A stretch of DNA of 62,293 bases from positions 1-62,293 of the forward strand of contig JAJYPP010000013.1 of the NCBI GenBank assembly GCA_021795235.1, written 5' to 3'. Position 1 is the stretch's first letter; every line of letters begins with the position of its first letter. The translations under genes were made by a program, and so were the position numbers. This document shows positions 8,135 to 16,610 of this stretch, piece by piece. A model generated the notes under the pieces. The model was not told where the DNA came from and did no database searches. It saw only the letters and a list, made by a program, of their open reading frames with translations. Origin of the DNA: a bacterium. Its GTDB lineage: Bacteria; Chloroflexota; Dormibacteria; Aeolococcales; Bog-877.

Positions 8135-8842
8135 GTGACCGCGCAGCGCCTCGACGGCGGACCTAGAGGGGTAGGAGGCGGACTACCGCCACGGACGCTT
8201 AGCAGGGGACTGCGCACGACCGAGTTCATCGATCCCTCACCCCACGAAGAGATAATCGCCTGGGGCCTGCCGGCCGGCCGTTTGGGGGTGGCCGCGTCCG
8301 GGGTTCTGGCGGCAGCAGTCTGCTTCCACCTGCAGGAACCAGACTGCGTGAGAGCGGCCGAGGCGACGGTTGCGGTGGCGACGGCGGCGGCGCTGGCCTG
8401 GGCCAGGTTTGCCGACCTTCCCGCAGGCTCATGGGCCGTTCGGATGACTCGAGCGGGTTGGCGTCATTCCTGGGCATTCCCGTCCCCCAGAGGCTCCTGG
8501 GAGCAGGTCGACCGCCAGGCCCCAGAGGATTGCGCACAGTCGTTCGTCATAGGCGCCATAGTGCGCGGAGATGAACTTCAAGGAGGGGTAGCCACTGCAA
8601 GAAACTTCCGTGACTGGCCGGACATAGCCAGCCAAAGCGGTGTGGTTGACGCCATGGCCCCGTTCGTTCTCGGGCCGTCCTCGGACGGTACCGGCGGCGG
8701 CTCGGATGCTCGGATCACCGGGCACCCGGGGAGTGAATGTAAGACCAGCGTTTCGGCGCTGGCGGTTTGCGGTGAGGCCAGAACCGAACCCGGCAACGGG
8801 GGAGGAACCCCGCGAGGGGTGTCACAGCAGTGGGCTTCCTAG
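8135..8842 (+). CDS. Small two-helix membrane protein, PrgI-like
   Basis: The recognisable part spans roughly 8215-8460: a short head (FIDPSPHEEIIAWGLPAG), a hydrophobic helix, a loop, a second hydrophobic helix (TVAVATAAALAWARF) and a basic tail. This is the size and topology of PrgI-family proteins that precede the VirB4-like ATPase in Gram-positive type IV secretion loci, and a VirB4-like gene follows here. GTG 8135 is the best-placed start, but no ribosome site is clear. The last 115 codons have no protein-like character and overlap a hairpin-rich stretch (8675-8856), so the true protein may end earlier through a frameshift or the tail may be real but unique. Confidence 0.45.
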   Translation: MTAQRLDGGPRGVGGGLPPRTLSRGLRTTEFIDPSPHEEIIAWGLPAGRLGVAASGVLAAAVCFHLQEPDCVRAAEATVAVATAAALAWARFADLPAGSWAVRMTRAGWRHSWAFPSPRGSWEQVDRQAPEDCAQSFVIGAIVRGDELQGGVATARNFRDWPDIASQSGVVDAMAPFVLGPSSDGTGGGSDARITGHPGSECKTSVSALAVCGEARTEPGNGGGTPRGVSQQWAS

Positions 8843-8886
8843 AGTTCACTGCAGTGGCAACGGAGGCCGGCAACCCGTCTTAGACG
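8675..8886 (+). ncRNA. Candidate structured RNA upstream of the VirB4-like gene
   Basis: Several compact hairpins occur in a row: CCGTCC/GGACGG (8675-8688), CCGGG/CCCGG (8718-8729), CCAGCG/CGCTGG (8745-8762), CCCG-GCAA-CGGG (8789-8800), ACCCC-GCGA-GGGGT (8807-8820) and GCAGTG/CACTGC (8827-8852). Two of them close GNRA tetraloops and are separated by the purine run GGAGGA. The region ends 1 bp before GTG 8888, so it could be a 5' regulatory leader. Blocks such as GGGGGAGGAACC, GGGGTG and AACCCGTC resemble those of c-di-AMP (ydaO) riboswitches in order but are not a full match. It overlaps the doubtful tail of the upstream frame. Confidence 0.3.
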
Positions 8887-8887
8887 T

Positions 8888-10909
8888 GTGAGGTGCGTTG
8901 TGTGGCAGGTTGTCGGTCCAGACCTGCTGGACCTGGCTGAGACCGAGCGGCAACGCCTCGCGCAGCAGTTCGCCGATTGGCTCGGGCTCCTACCAGACGC
9001 CGTGACGGTGGTCATCTGCTCTAGGCGAATGCCGAAGGTCCCTGAGTCTGGTTCCGAATCGGCTCTGGAACAGGGCCGACTCGGCGGCCCGACCGCTGGG
9101 CCAACCCACCCAGGGTGGTACGCCAGGAACACCTACCTTGTGACCGACCGCATGGCGGACGCGACGGCCGCCAACCTCCTGGCTGCTCTCGAACGTTCCT
9201 GTCAGGTCGAAAGCGAGGGCGCGGAGCGGCTGCCATGGCTGGCCGAGGGGCCAGTTCGAGAGCAGGTGCGCCGGCTGCGAATCGGTGGCCACTGGCTCGG
9301 CTCTCTGAGATTGGCTCGCCTACCCGGTGGGCAGGTGCACACGGGCTGGCTGTGGGGTCTGGCGGGGACGCCCGGAGAGTATGACCTCGCCGTCAGCATC
9401 GTTCCCCGTGCGGAGGTCGCGGCCGACCGCAACCTGAGGCGGCGCCTGCGCAGCCTGCGGGCGCTGGAGCTCGCCGGCTCGGCCTACGCGCCCGATCCCA
9501 GGATCTCGCTCCGGGCTCGGGCGGCTCAGGGCTTCCGAGAGGTATTGGCCGAGGGCCAGGAGACACTGTTCGAGATCACGATGACCATAAGTTTCGCCGC
9601 CGACTCCCAGCCCCAGTTGGATGCCGTGATCAGGGACTTCCAGGCTCGGGCCGGTGCGCTTCGGTCCCGGTGGGCGCCGGCCTGGTTCGACGAGCTGCCG
9701 GCGCGGCTTGAATCGCTGGCCCGGCCGACGCCGGGTGGGGGCCCGAGACTTCTGGTCAGCACCAGTGAGCTGAGCACTCTGTGGCCCTGGTTCGGTCCTC
9801 CAGAACCAGAGCCGGAGAACCGCAGTCTGGTGGGCATCCACCAGCGCACCGGAAGCCGGGTCACCCTGGATCTGCACGATGATCCCGGCCTGCCCAACGC
9901 CAATCTGGCGGTGGTGGCGGCCTCTGGGGCGGGCAAGTCCTATCTCGCCGGACTGTTGGGCCTTGAGGCTGTGCGCCGCGGGCACTCGGTGGTCGTGATC
10001 GATCCCGAGAACGAGCACTCGAATTGGTGCCGCCAGGTGGGTGGAAACTGTCTCGACCTCGGCCGGCCCTCTTCGATCGGCCTCAACGTCCTAGAGCTGG
10101 GATCCGCCACCGAGGCATTGGCAGCGGCCGTGGATCTGGTGGGCGTTCTCTGTGGTCCTTTGGAGGTGGCCGAGCGCTCGGTGCTGATGGAGGCGGTCGG
10201 AGGTCTGATCGGCGACGGCTGCCCTGATCGACCGCCGGTGCTCGGCGATTGCGTGACCCTGTTGGAGAAGCAAGAGGCGGGCCGGCCCTTGGCGTCGCGG
10301 CTGCGCCCGTGGGTGACTGGCGATGCCGGCCAACTCTTCAGCCGACCTGGTCAGGGCCCCGCCGTAGCCGGGGCCCTTGTGATCGGGATGAGGAGCCTCC
10401 CGGAGTCGTGGATCCGCGCCGCCACCCTCTTGGTCTCCGCCTGGCTCTGGCACTGGGTCAAGTCCCACCCCGGCCCCAAGCAGATCATCGTGGACGAGGC
10501 GGGGCTGCTAGCCGAGCATCCAGCCCTGCAGCTGCTCATGGAAAGGCTGGCGCGGCGAGTGCGCAAGTATCGGGGGGCGCTGATGCTGTTGACCCAGACC
10601 GGAGCCGACCTGACTGGGACCCATTTCGGCGAGGTGATGGCGGTCAACTCCGCGACCCAGCTGCTCGGCATCCAGAGCGAATCGGGGGCTCGCCGGCTGC
10701 AACAGTCACTGGCCCTTGACGACCAGGATCGCCTCTTCATCCAGCAGGCCGGCCGAGGCAGCTTCCTGCTGGTCTGCGGGAAGCGGCGCGTTCCGGTGAC
10801 CGTGGCTGCCCCACCGCTCTACCACCGATGGCTCACCGGCACGCCGGGCGGGGGCCCGGTGCCTCACCAGAGCCGGCTGGATGGCGGCCTTGGCGATCTC
10901 CCGGATTAG
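8888..10909 (+). CDS. VirB4/TraG-like type IV secretion ATPase
   Basis: 673 residues. The N-terminal about 300 residues form a mixed alpha/beta region like the VirB4 N-domain. The C-terminal part is a RecA/HerA-type motor with Walker A ASGAGKS (345-351, Lys350), then VVVIDPENEH, and Walker B QIIVDEAG (532-539, Asp536/Glu537), followed by ALMLLTQTGADL, as in VirB4/TraC/PrgJ proteins. Such ATPases power pilus assembly and substrate transfer at the inner membrane. The length is short compared with classic VirB4 (about 800). It lies in a run with PrgI-, VirB2- and VirB6-like genes but no relaxase, VirD4 or VirB1 neighbour. Its TAG stop forms part of the next gene's -10-like element. Confidence 0.8.
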   Translation: MRCVVWQVVGPDLLDLAETERQRLAQQFADWLGLLPDAVTVVICSRRMPKVPESGSESALEQGRLGGPTAGPTHPGWYARNTYLVTDRMADATAANLLAALERSCQVESEGAERLPWLAEGPVREQVRRLRIGGHWLGSLRLARLPGGQVHTGWLWGLAGTPGEYDLAVSIVPRAEVAADRNLRRRLRSLRALELAGSAYAPDPRISLRARAAQGFREVLAEGQETLFEITMTISFAADSQPQLDAVIRDFQARAGALRSRWAPAWFDELPARLESLARPTPGGGPRLLVSTSELSTLWPWFGPPEPEPENRSLVGIHQRTGSRVTLDLHDDPGLPNANLAVVAASGAGKSYLAGLLGLEAVRRGHSVVVIDPENEHSNWCRQVGGNCLDLGRPSSIGLNVLELGSATEALAAAVDLVGVLCGPLEVAERSVLMEAVGGLIGDGCPDRPPVLGDCVTLLEKQEAGRPLASRLRPWVTGDAGQLFSRPGQGPAVAGALVIGMRSLPESWIRAATLLVSAWLWHWVKSHPGPKQIIVDEAGLLAEHPALQLLMERLARRVRKYRGALMLLTQTGADLTGTHFGEVMAVNSATQLLGIQSESGARRLQQSLALDDQDRLFIQQAGRGSFLLVCGKRRVPVTVAAPPLYHRWLTGTPGGGPVPHQSRLDGGLGDLPD

Positions 10910-10921
10910 AATCAGGCGATG
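10907..10921 (+). promoter_or_regulatory. Leaderless promoter built on a stop codon
   Basis: TAGAAT at 10907-10912, 6 nt before ATG 10919. The TAG is the stop codon of the VirB4-like gene. The 16-mer from 10906 is identical to that at 3542. Confidence 0.6.
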
Positions 10922-11515
10922 GGCCGGGTCGTCTACTACCGTCTGCTCAACGCCGGCCAGGCCGGTGCGGCCGACTGGGCCGCAGCCGTGTCCCGGCTGG
11001 CCCAGACCAGGAGCTGGCGCTCAGATCCCGTCTGGCTCGCCACCGACGACAGCCGGGGAGTATTCGAGTCGGAGTACCTGCGGCACCTGCGCCTCGACAG
11101 CGCCGAGCCAATCGTGGGAGCCGGGTTCGTGAAGCTAGCAGGCGACGAAACCGACGCGCTGGCCGTCTCCTTCGGGATGCTCCATCTGACCAGTGAACTA
11201 GGCGGAAGAGTGGTGGTAGAGGATCCCGACAACCCCATCCACAAGCAACGCCAGCTCGAGATGATCGAAGGCGACGTGGTCGGGCCGCGCTCGATCGACG
11301 AGGTGATGGTGTCCGGCCCGATCTTCAAGCGGCTTCCCCAGGCGACCATCACCTTCTATCCGCCCCGGTACCGTGACCGAACCATGCCAGGACCGTCGGG
11401 ACCACCGGGACTGTGGAGTTTCTCGCTCCAGGGGATGCGGGCTCAGGCCTCAGGCTTCTTGGAGGCGGAGGCAGAGGCCATGAGGATCTATCGCGGGTTG
11501 CAGGCGATCGGTTAG
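10919..11515 (+). CDS. Unknown protein following the VirB4-like ATPase
   Basis: 198 residues, soluble, mixed alpha/beta. The N-terminus (MGRVVYYRLLNAGQAGAADW) and the block FGMLHLTSELGGRVVVEDPDNP are distinctive, with a Pro/Gly stretch near residue 160 and a final amphipathic helix. No known motif is recognised. It sits 9 bp behind the ATPase gene, has its own leaderless start, and is followed 4 bp later by dtd. Location suggests an accessory role in the T4SS-like module or in the tRNA-quality gene pair; neither is shown by the sequence. Confidence 0.6.
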   Translation: MGRVVYYRLLNAGQAGAADWAAAVSRLAQTRSWRSDPVWLATDDSRGVFESEYLRHLRLDSAEPIVGAGFVKLAGDETDALAVSFGMLHLTSELGGRVVVEDPDNPIHKQRQLEMIEGDVVGPRSIDEVMVSGPIFKRLPQATITFYPPRYRDRTMPGPSGPPGLWSFSLQGMRAQASGFLEAEAEAMRIYRGLQAIG

Positions 11516-11519
11516 GACG

Positions 11520-11990
11520 GTGCGCGCAGTCGTGCAGCGGGTCACCCAGGCCCAGGTCACGGTCGCCGAGGAGCTGGTGGGAGCGATCGGGCCGGGCCTG
11601 CTGGTCTACCTGGGCGTGGGGCGCGCGGACGACGAACTGGTAGCGCAACACATGGCGCGGCGGCTGGCCAACATGCGCATCTTTCCGGATTCGGAAGGCA
11701 GGATGAACAGGTCTCTGCTGGAGGCCGGTGGCGGGGTCCTGGTGGTCAGCCAGTTCACCCTGTTCGCCGACCTCCACCGGGGCCACAGGCCGTCCTTCAT
11801 GGCTGCCGCGGCTCCCGACCTTGGCGTCCAGCTCTGTGCCGCGGTGGCGACGGCGTTGTTCAGTCTCGGCGTCACGCCGGTCGCCCAGGGCAGGTTCGGG
11901 GCTCACATGCTGGTCGAGTCCTGCAACGATGGGCCGGTGACGATTGTCGCCAGTGCCGCGGAGCAGCCCTGGGCTGCCGACTGCGGATGA
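11520..11990 (+). CDS. dtd: D-aminoacyl-tRNA deacylase Dtd
   Basis: A 156-residue proofreading enzyme that hydrolyses D-aminoacyl-tRNA (and Gly-tRNA-Ala), preventing D-amino acids from entering proteins. The start MRAVVQRVTQAQV, the VYLGV strand, the SQFTLFADLHRGHRPSF catalytic segment and the cross-subunit NDGPVT motif match DTD1, and the length is normal. It begins with GTG 11520, 4 bp after the preceding stop. A gene for removing D-amino-acid errors fits with the racemase upstream, although that link is only circumstantial. Confidence 0.93.
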   Translation: MRAVVQRVTQAQVTVAEELVGAIGPGLLVYLGVGRADDELVAQHMARRLANMRIFPDSEGRMNRSLLEAGGGVLVVSQFTLFADLHRGHRPSFMAAAAPDLGVQLCAAVATALFSLGVTPVAQGRFGAHMLVESCNDGPVTIVASAAEQPWAADCG

Positions 11991-12373
11991 GACGGTCTTC
12001 GAGGGCTGACCCACGTCCCGACAAAGGCCATGAGGACGGCGAAGACCACCATCACACCCAAGATCCCCCAAGCCGCGACATCGCCACCTGTTGGCGGGCG
12101 GTGGTGCACACCCCCAACCAGTGCTGAGACCACGGGCGCCCAGCCCACCAGGCAGCCCAGCTGGGGCTCCAGGGCGCGGGGGGACCCTCGCATAGCCGGC
12201 CCCGGCGTTGGTCTCCACTCGCCCCAGGTCGGTGAACCACAGACGATGCCGACCATCTCGATCCCGCGGTAGAGCCGTCGTCCCGGGCCACTCCGCGCTA
12301 CGGCTCCGAAGGCAACCACCGTGCTGGCGGCGATCGAGTAGCCCGGAGCGCCCCCACCCCTGAACAGGGGCAC
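11903..12373 (-). CDS. Possible small membrane protein on the minus strand
   Basis: The 527-bp stretch between dtd and the VirB2-like gene has one protein-like frame on the minus strand, 156 codons from GTG 12373. It contains three hydrophobic stretches (GYSIAASTVVAFGAVA; LVGWAPVVSALVGG; WGILGVMVVFAVLMAFVGTW) and a polar tail. It would overlap dtd tail to tail by 88 bp, which is unusual. No family is recognised and no ribosome site is clear. Otherwise the stretch holds only a weak TACGCT element at 12468 before the next plus-strand gene. Confidence 0.3.
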   Translation of the reverse strand: MPLFRGGGAPGYSIAASTVVAFGAVARSGPGRRLYRGIEMVGIVCGSPTWGEWRPTPGPAMRGSPRALEPQLGCLVGWAPVVSALVGGVHHRPPTGGDVAAWGILGVMVVFAVLMAFVGTWVSPRRPSHPQSAAQGCSAALATIVTGPSLQDSTSM

Positions 12374-12517
12374 CGCCGGACAGACTTCTTGCCGTGCTGT
12401 GCGATCCCGCCGCCCCCAACCACCCCGGCCTCGGTCAACCCGAGCGCCACGGTGCGCACCTGCTGGATACGCTCGGGTCGGGGGGGCCAGCGGAGCCGCG
12501 GCTCGGGGCATCCTTCC

Positions 12518-12757
12518 ATGGCTGAGCTGGACTCCCTGCTCAACTCGTGGGTGCTCCTCGCCCAGGGGCTGATCGGCAGTCTGGGAACACTGGCCTTCGT
12601 GTGCGCCTTCGTCTGGCGAGTGGTAGCCCCCAGCCCCCACAGCGCAATGGAAGCTCAGCGATGGCTGGGACGCATCGCCATCGGCACCCTGGGAGTCGAG
12701 CTGGCCGGCGTCCTGACCCACGTGCTGCTAGCGGCGGTCCCACACTCCCTGGGCTGA
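12518..12757 (+). CDS. Small two-helix membrane protein, VirB2/TrbC-like
   Basis: 79 residues from ATG 12518: a short polar head, helix 1 (WVLLAQGLIGSLGTLAFVCAF), a charged loop with AMEAQRWLGRIAIG, and helix 2 (ELAGVLTHVLLAAV). Size and topology match VirB2/TrbC-type pilin-like subunits of type IV secretion systems. It is followed 5 bp later by a VirB6/TrbL-like gene, which supports the assignment. An upstream extension to 12389 exists in frame but is not protein-like. Confidence 0.55.
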   Translation: MAELDSLLNSWVLLAQGLIGSLGTLAFVCAFVWRVVAPSPHSAMEAQRWLGRIAIGTLGVELAGVLTHVLLAAVPHSLG

Positions 12758-12762
12758 CCGCG

Positions 12763-13674
12763 GTGACTGCGGGGCCGCTGACTTTGCCCACCTTTTCCAT
12801 CAACCCTCTGGAGCTTCTGGACCGGCTGCTCAGCTCGGCGATCGCCCAGTTTGTTGACAGCGCCAGGTCCGGCTTGGACCAGGATCTGCGTGCCTACCTC
12901 TTCTCCACCCATGACGTGGCGGGGTCATCGGCGGCGTCCGCGTTCACCAGGACTCCCGGCGTGGCGTCGGTCAACCACCTGCTGGCGCTGGCCAGCTCGG
13001 CGCTGCTGCTCGGAATCCTGCTCTACAGCGGTCTGCGCATGGTGCTGAGTGGAGGCGGCGCCACCCAGCACCAGCTCCAGGTGGTCATCCCTCGAGCAAT
13101 GGCCGGTTTGGCGATGGGCGTGTTCAGCCTGCCCCTGCTCCAGCAGCTCATCGATCTCAACAATGCGCTCTGCCAGGTGCTGGTGGGAGGGGCATCTGTC
13201 AACCTCGGAGATCTGCCGTGGACCAGCCCCTTGAGCGGCTCGGCGGTGACCTCTTCTAGCAACAACCTCTTCCTCTTGCTCTTCGCCGCCGCACTGGCGG
13301 TCGCGGTGGTCATCCTGGCCTTGGCCTACGTCATCCGCTACACGCTCTTGGCGGTCCTCTGCGCCAGCGCCCCCCTGGCCGCGTGTGCTTGGATCCTGCC
13401 CGAGACCCGAGGGCTGGCCCGACAGTGGGGACGACTCTTCACCGTATCGCTCTTCATGCAGGTCGGGCAACTGTTGGTGTTGCGGGTCGCGACCACCCTG
13501 GCCTTCGCCTCCGGCCACGGCCTGGCGGGGATGCTGTACGCCTTCGCCTGCCTCTACCTGATGCTGCGGGTGCCGGGGGCACTCAATGTGGCCACCCACT
13601 ATCAGAGCAGCCTGGAGTCGGCGGGACGGCGCTGGAGCCGGGCGGTTCGCCATCTGGCGGTCGATGCGGTTTGA
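12763..13674 (+). CDS. Polytopic membrane protein, VirB6/TrbL-like
   Basis: 303 residues from GTG 12763. At least five hydrophobic segments: about 70-88, 105-125, 165-190, 190-215 and 235-275, separated by the conserved-looking blocks YSGLRMVLSGG, VVIPRAMAGLAMG and LPETRGLARQWGRLF. This layout, with a Gly-rich first loop and an LPETR.L..W motif before the last helices, is that of TrbL/VirB6-type channel proteins. It is the last gene of the T4SS-like run; the next gene is convergent and 42 bp away. The assignment rests on topology and neighbours rather than on catalytic residues. Confidence 0.6.
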   Translation: MTAGPLTLPTFSINPLELLDRLLSSAIAQFVDSARSGLDQDLRAYLFSTHDVAGSSAASAFTRTPGVASVNHLLALASSALLLGILLYSGLRMVLSGGGATQHQLQVVIPRAMAGLAMGVFSLPLLQQLIDLNNALCQVLVGGASVNLGDLPWTSPLSGSAVTSSSNNLFLLLFAAALAVAVVILALAYVIRYTLLAVLCASAPLAACAWILPETRGLARQWGRLFTVSLFMQVGQLLVLRVATTLAFASGHGLAGMLYAFACLYLMLRVPGALNVATHYQSSLESAGRRWSRAVRHLAVDAV

Positions 13675-13716
13675 ACCCCGTGAGTGCGAACGAGGTGGCC
13701 GATCCGCCAGAGCAAC

Positions 13717-15123
13717 TCAGGAGTCGAACCCGATCCCCAGCCGGTCCAGGGCGCTGAGGACGGTCCCCCTGCGGCCGGTGCGATCCGCCCTGGTCATGGC
13801 CGACTGAACAAGGGCGAGGCTGGCTGCGCGCAGCGGCTCCGGGGGAAATGGGAACGGAGGCTCCCGCACGAATCTGAGGCTAAGTACCGGTGAGGTCGGA
13901 TCGAGCAGGCGGTCAGCCAGAGTCCGGGCGGCAAACCGGCTGGCGGCGACCCCAAGGCCGGTGTAGCCCAGAGCGTAGGCCACGCGACCGCCGAGGGCAG
14001 ACCCGAAGGCGCATGTGAACCTGGTGGTGGAGGCGATGGGGCCACCCCATCTGCTTGAGAAGGTGAGCTCCTTCAGCATAGGAAACATCTGCCGGAACTG
14101 CTCCTCCAGTCGAAGATAGGTCTGGGGCCGGTGGTCCAGGTCCGGCCCGACCCTGCCGCCGAAGTGATAGATGGCGTCGTAGCCGCCCCAGAGGATGCGG
14201 TCGTCACGAGTGAGCCGGAAGTAATGGAAGTGGTTGCTGTGAGTGGCGACCCCCTCGCGCCCCTCCCATCCAATCGAGCCTCGCTGCGACTGGCTGAGAG
14301 GCTCGGAGACCAGCACGTAGTCATAGACCGGAACGAAGCGCGTCTTGAGCCGGCGCAGCAGCTGCCCGCTGTAGGCGTTGGTCGCCAGGACCATCCGCGC
14401 CGCCCGCACCGAGCCCTGGCCGGTGACCAACTCGACTCCACCAGGCCTGGGCTCGATCCGCTCCACGCGCGTCCCCTCCCAGACGGTGGCGCCCATCTCG
14501 ACCGCTACTCGACGCAGCCCCCGGGCCAACCGGGCTGGGTTCAGGATCGCGGCCTCGGGGCTGAACAGCGCTCCCAGGATGGCTGGCGAGTGCAGCCGAG
14601 CCTGGGCTGAGTCCGCACTCAACAGCTCTCCCACGGCTCCGGTTCGAGAGCGCTCCTCGAACTCAGCTCTCAGGAGGTCGTACTGCCAGGGAGCGGTGGC
14701 GACTTCCAGGATCCCGTTTGGCTCGAAGTCACAGTCGACCGCGTGCTCTTCGATGAACTCCGCCAGCCCGCGGAAGTTTTCCCGGCCGAGCCGTTCCAAC
14801 TCCTCTATCTCGTCGGGGAAGTGCCGAAGTCCGTTGGCGTAGCCGTGGGTCAGGCTGGGTTCGCAGAAGCCCCCATTGCGACCGCTGGCGCCGTAGCCGA
14901 CCACCTCCTGCTCCAGGACCGCAACCCTGAGGGTTGGGCTCCGGCCGCAGATCTCGATCGCGGTCCAGAGCCCGGTGAACCCTCCGCCCACGATGGCGAT
15001 GTCGACGTCGGCTGCTCCTGACAGAGGGGGACCCGGTCGATACGGATCCTGGCGCAGCCAGAAGCTCGGCCCGGGATCGAATGGACCAGGGCGTGAGGGG
15101 TCGATCTCAGCGCACCCGTTCAG
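13717..15123 (-). CDS. FAD-dependent amine oxidoreductase (PuuB/DAO family)
   Basis: 468 residues if translation starts at CTG 15123. The Rossmann dinucleotide site [17 protein letters not shown] begins near residue 46, followed by [17 protein letters not shown] and a C-terminal WGG...[22 protein letters not shown]. This is the DAO superfamily close to gamma-glutamylputrescine oxidase. No ATG, GTG or TTG exists between the upstream stop and the GTG inside the Rossmann motif (14991), which would truncate it. A CTG overlaps the TGA of the aldehyde dehydrogenase (CTGA), so I infer coupled initiation at CTG. It is third in the gabT-aldehyde dehydrogenase-oxidase operon. A paralogue lies at 21571. 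Confidence 0.85.
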   Translation of the reverse strand: MNGCAEIDPSRPGPFDPGPSFWLRQDPYRPGPPLSGAADVDIAIVGGGFTGLWTAIEICGRSPTLRVAVLEQEVVGYGASGRNGGFCEPSLTHGYANGLRHFPDEIEELERLGRENFRGLAEFIEEHAVDCDFEPNGILEVATAPWQYDLLRAEFEERSRTGAVGELLSADSAQARLHSPAILGALFSPEAAILNPARLARGLRRVAVEMGATVWEGTRVERIEPRPGGVELVTGQGSVRAARMVLATNAYSGQLLRRLKTRFVPVYDYVLVSEPLSQSQRGSIGWEGREGVATHSNHFHYFRLTRDDRILWGGYDAIYHFGGRVGPDLDHRPQTYLRLEEQFRQMFPMLKELTFSSRWGGPIASTTRFTCAFGSALGGRVAYALGYTGLGVAASRFAARTLADRLLDPTSPVLSLRFVREPPFPFPPEPLRAASLALVQSAMTRADRTGRRGTVLSALDRLGIGFDS

Positions 15124-16565
15124 TCGAGGGAGACCATGACGTGCTTGATCCTGGTGTATTCCTCAAGGGAGTAGGAGGAGAGATCCTTGCCGTACCCGCT
15201 CTGCTTGAAGCCGCCGTGGGGCATCTCACTCACCAGCACGATGTGGGTGTTGACCCATACGGTGCCGAAGTTAAGCCGTCTGGACACCCTCATCGCCCGC
15301 CCCACATCGCGGGTCCAGATCGAAGCCGCCAGCCCGTAGTCGACATCGTTGGCCCAGGCGATCGCGGTCTCCTCGTCGGAGAACCGCTGGACGGTGATCA
15401 CCGGCCCGAAAACCTCGCGCTGAACTATCTCCGAGCGCTGTCCTTCGGGGAGCACCACGGTCGGCCGGTACCAGTAGCCCGGCTGACCGATGACGGCCCC
15501 ACCCGCCAGTACCTGCCCCCCGCCGGCTATCGCCCGATCGACGAACCCGCCGACACGTTCCAGCTGCTCCGATGACACCACCGGACCCATCTCGGTCGCC
15601 GGGTCCGAGGGATCTCCAACCTTGAGAGCGTCCACGGCAGGCAGGAGCTGGGCCACGAGGTCCTCGTAACGACGCTCCGAGACCAGCACCCGCGCCGCCG
15701 CAGTGCAGTCCTGACCGGAGTTGAAGAACGCCCCGACCTTGATCCCCTCGACGGTCGCCTCCACGTCACAGTCGTCGAAGACCACCACCGGCGCCTTCCC
15801 ACCCAGCTCCAGGTGGACCCTCTTCAGCGTTTGCGATGCCGCCCTGGCAACCTCCTTGCCGGTGCCAACATCGCCGGTCAACGACACCATCCCGACCCCG
15901 GGGTGGCGGACGATCCCCGCCCCCACCGGCTCCCCGTCCCCAGTGATCACGTTGAGCACCCCCGGAGGCAGCACCTCCGCCGCCAGCTCCGCCAAGCGGA
16001 GGGCGGTAAGAGGCGTCCATTCGGAGGGCTTGAGCACAACCGTGTTGCCGGCTGCGAGGGCCGGGCCGAGCTTCCAGACAGCCATCTGAAGGGGGTAGTT
16101 CCACGGTGCGATCGAGCCCACCACCCCAACCGGCTCGCGGCGGATCATGCTGGTGAATCCGGGGGCGTACTCTCCGGCGGATTTGCCCTCCAGGCAGCGC
16201 GCGGCCGAGGCGAAAAACCGCAGCGCGTCGACGGTCGGAGGAATCTCCTCCGAAATAGTGGGGGAGATCGGCTTGCCGACGTTCTGGGACTCGAGTTGGG
16301 CCAACTCCTCGCCGTGCTCCTCGACCAGCGCGGCCAGCCGCAGCAGCGCCAGGCTGCGCTCCTTGGGAGTCGATTCCCCCCAGCCCGCGTCAAAGGCCCG
16401 GCGGGCCGCCTGCACGGCGCGGTCGACGTCCACCTCCGAGCCTCTGGGAGTATGCGCGATCACCTCTCCGGTGGCAGGGTTGAACACCTCCTGGAGCTGG
16501 TCGCCAGCGCTCTCCACCCAACTGCCGCCGATGAAGATCTTCCTGGGCTTCTCACTCATGGCCAT
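15120..16565 (-). CDS. Aldehyde dehydrogenase, gamma-aminobutyraldehyde type
   Basis: 481 residues, NAD(P)-dependent oxidation of an aminoaldehyde to the amino acid. APWNYPL and LKPSEWTPL bind cofactor, LELGGKAP carries the general base Glu, and [10 protein letters not shown] holds the nucleophile Cys287. The GQDCTAA variant is typical of PatD/YdcW and related aminobutyraldehyde or betaine-aldehyde enzymes. GGAGGAGG sits 4 bp before ATG 16565 (ATG 16559 is also possible). It lies between gabT and the FAD oxidase in one operon: the oxidase would give the aldehyde, this enzyme the amino acid, and GabT would remove the amine. Confidence 0.92.
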   Translation of the reverse strand: MAMSEKPRKIFIGGSWVESAGDQLQEVFNPATGEVIAHTPRGSEVDVDRAVQAARRAFDAGWGESTPKERSLALLRLAALVEEHGEELAQLESQNVGKPISPTISEEIPPTVDALRFFASAARCLEGKSAGEYAPGFTSMIRREPVGVVGSIAPWNYPLQMAVWKLGPALAAGNTVVLKPSEWTPLTALRLAELAAEVLPPGVLNVITGDGEPVGAGIVRHPGVGMVSLTGDVGTGKEVARAASQTLKRVHLELGGKAPVVVFDDCDVEATVEGIKVGAFFNSGQDCTAAARVLVSERRYEDLVAQLLPAVDALKVGDPSDPATEMGPVVSSEQLERVGGFVDRAIAGGGQVLAGGAVIGQPGYWYRPTVVLPEGQRSEIVQREVFGPVITVQRFSDEETAIAWANDVDYGLAASIWTRDVGRAMRVSRRLNFGTVWVNTHIVLVSEMPHGGFKQSGYGKDLSSYSLEEYTRIKHVMVSLD

Positions 16566-16610
16566 CGAGCCTCCTCCAGATTTGATTCGGATCGGAGCGC
16601 ACCGCCGGCT

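Noticed and set aside
8695-8886. Firm call of a c-di-AMP riboswitch
   Set aside because: Only short blocks match in order and the full consensus is absent, so it is kept as a candidate RNA without a class.
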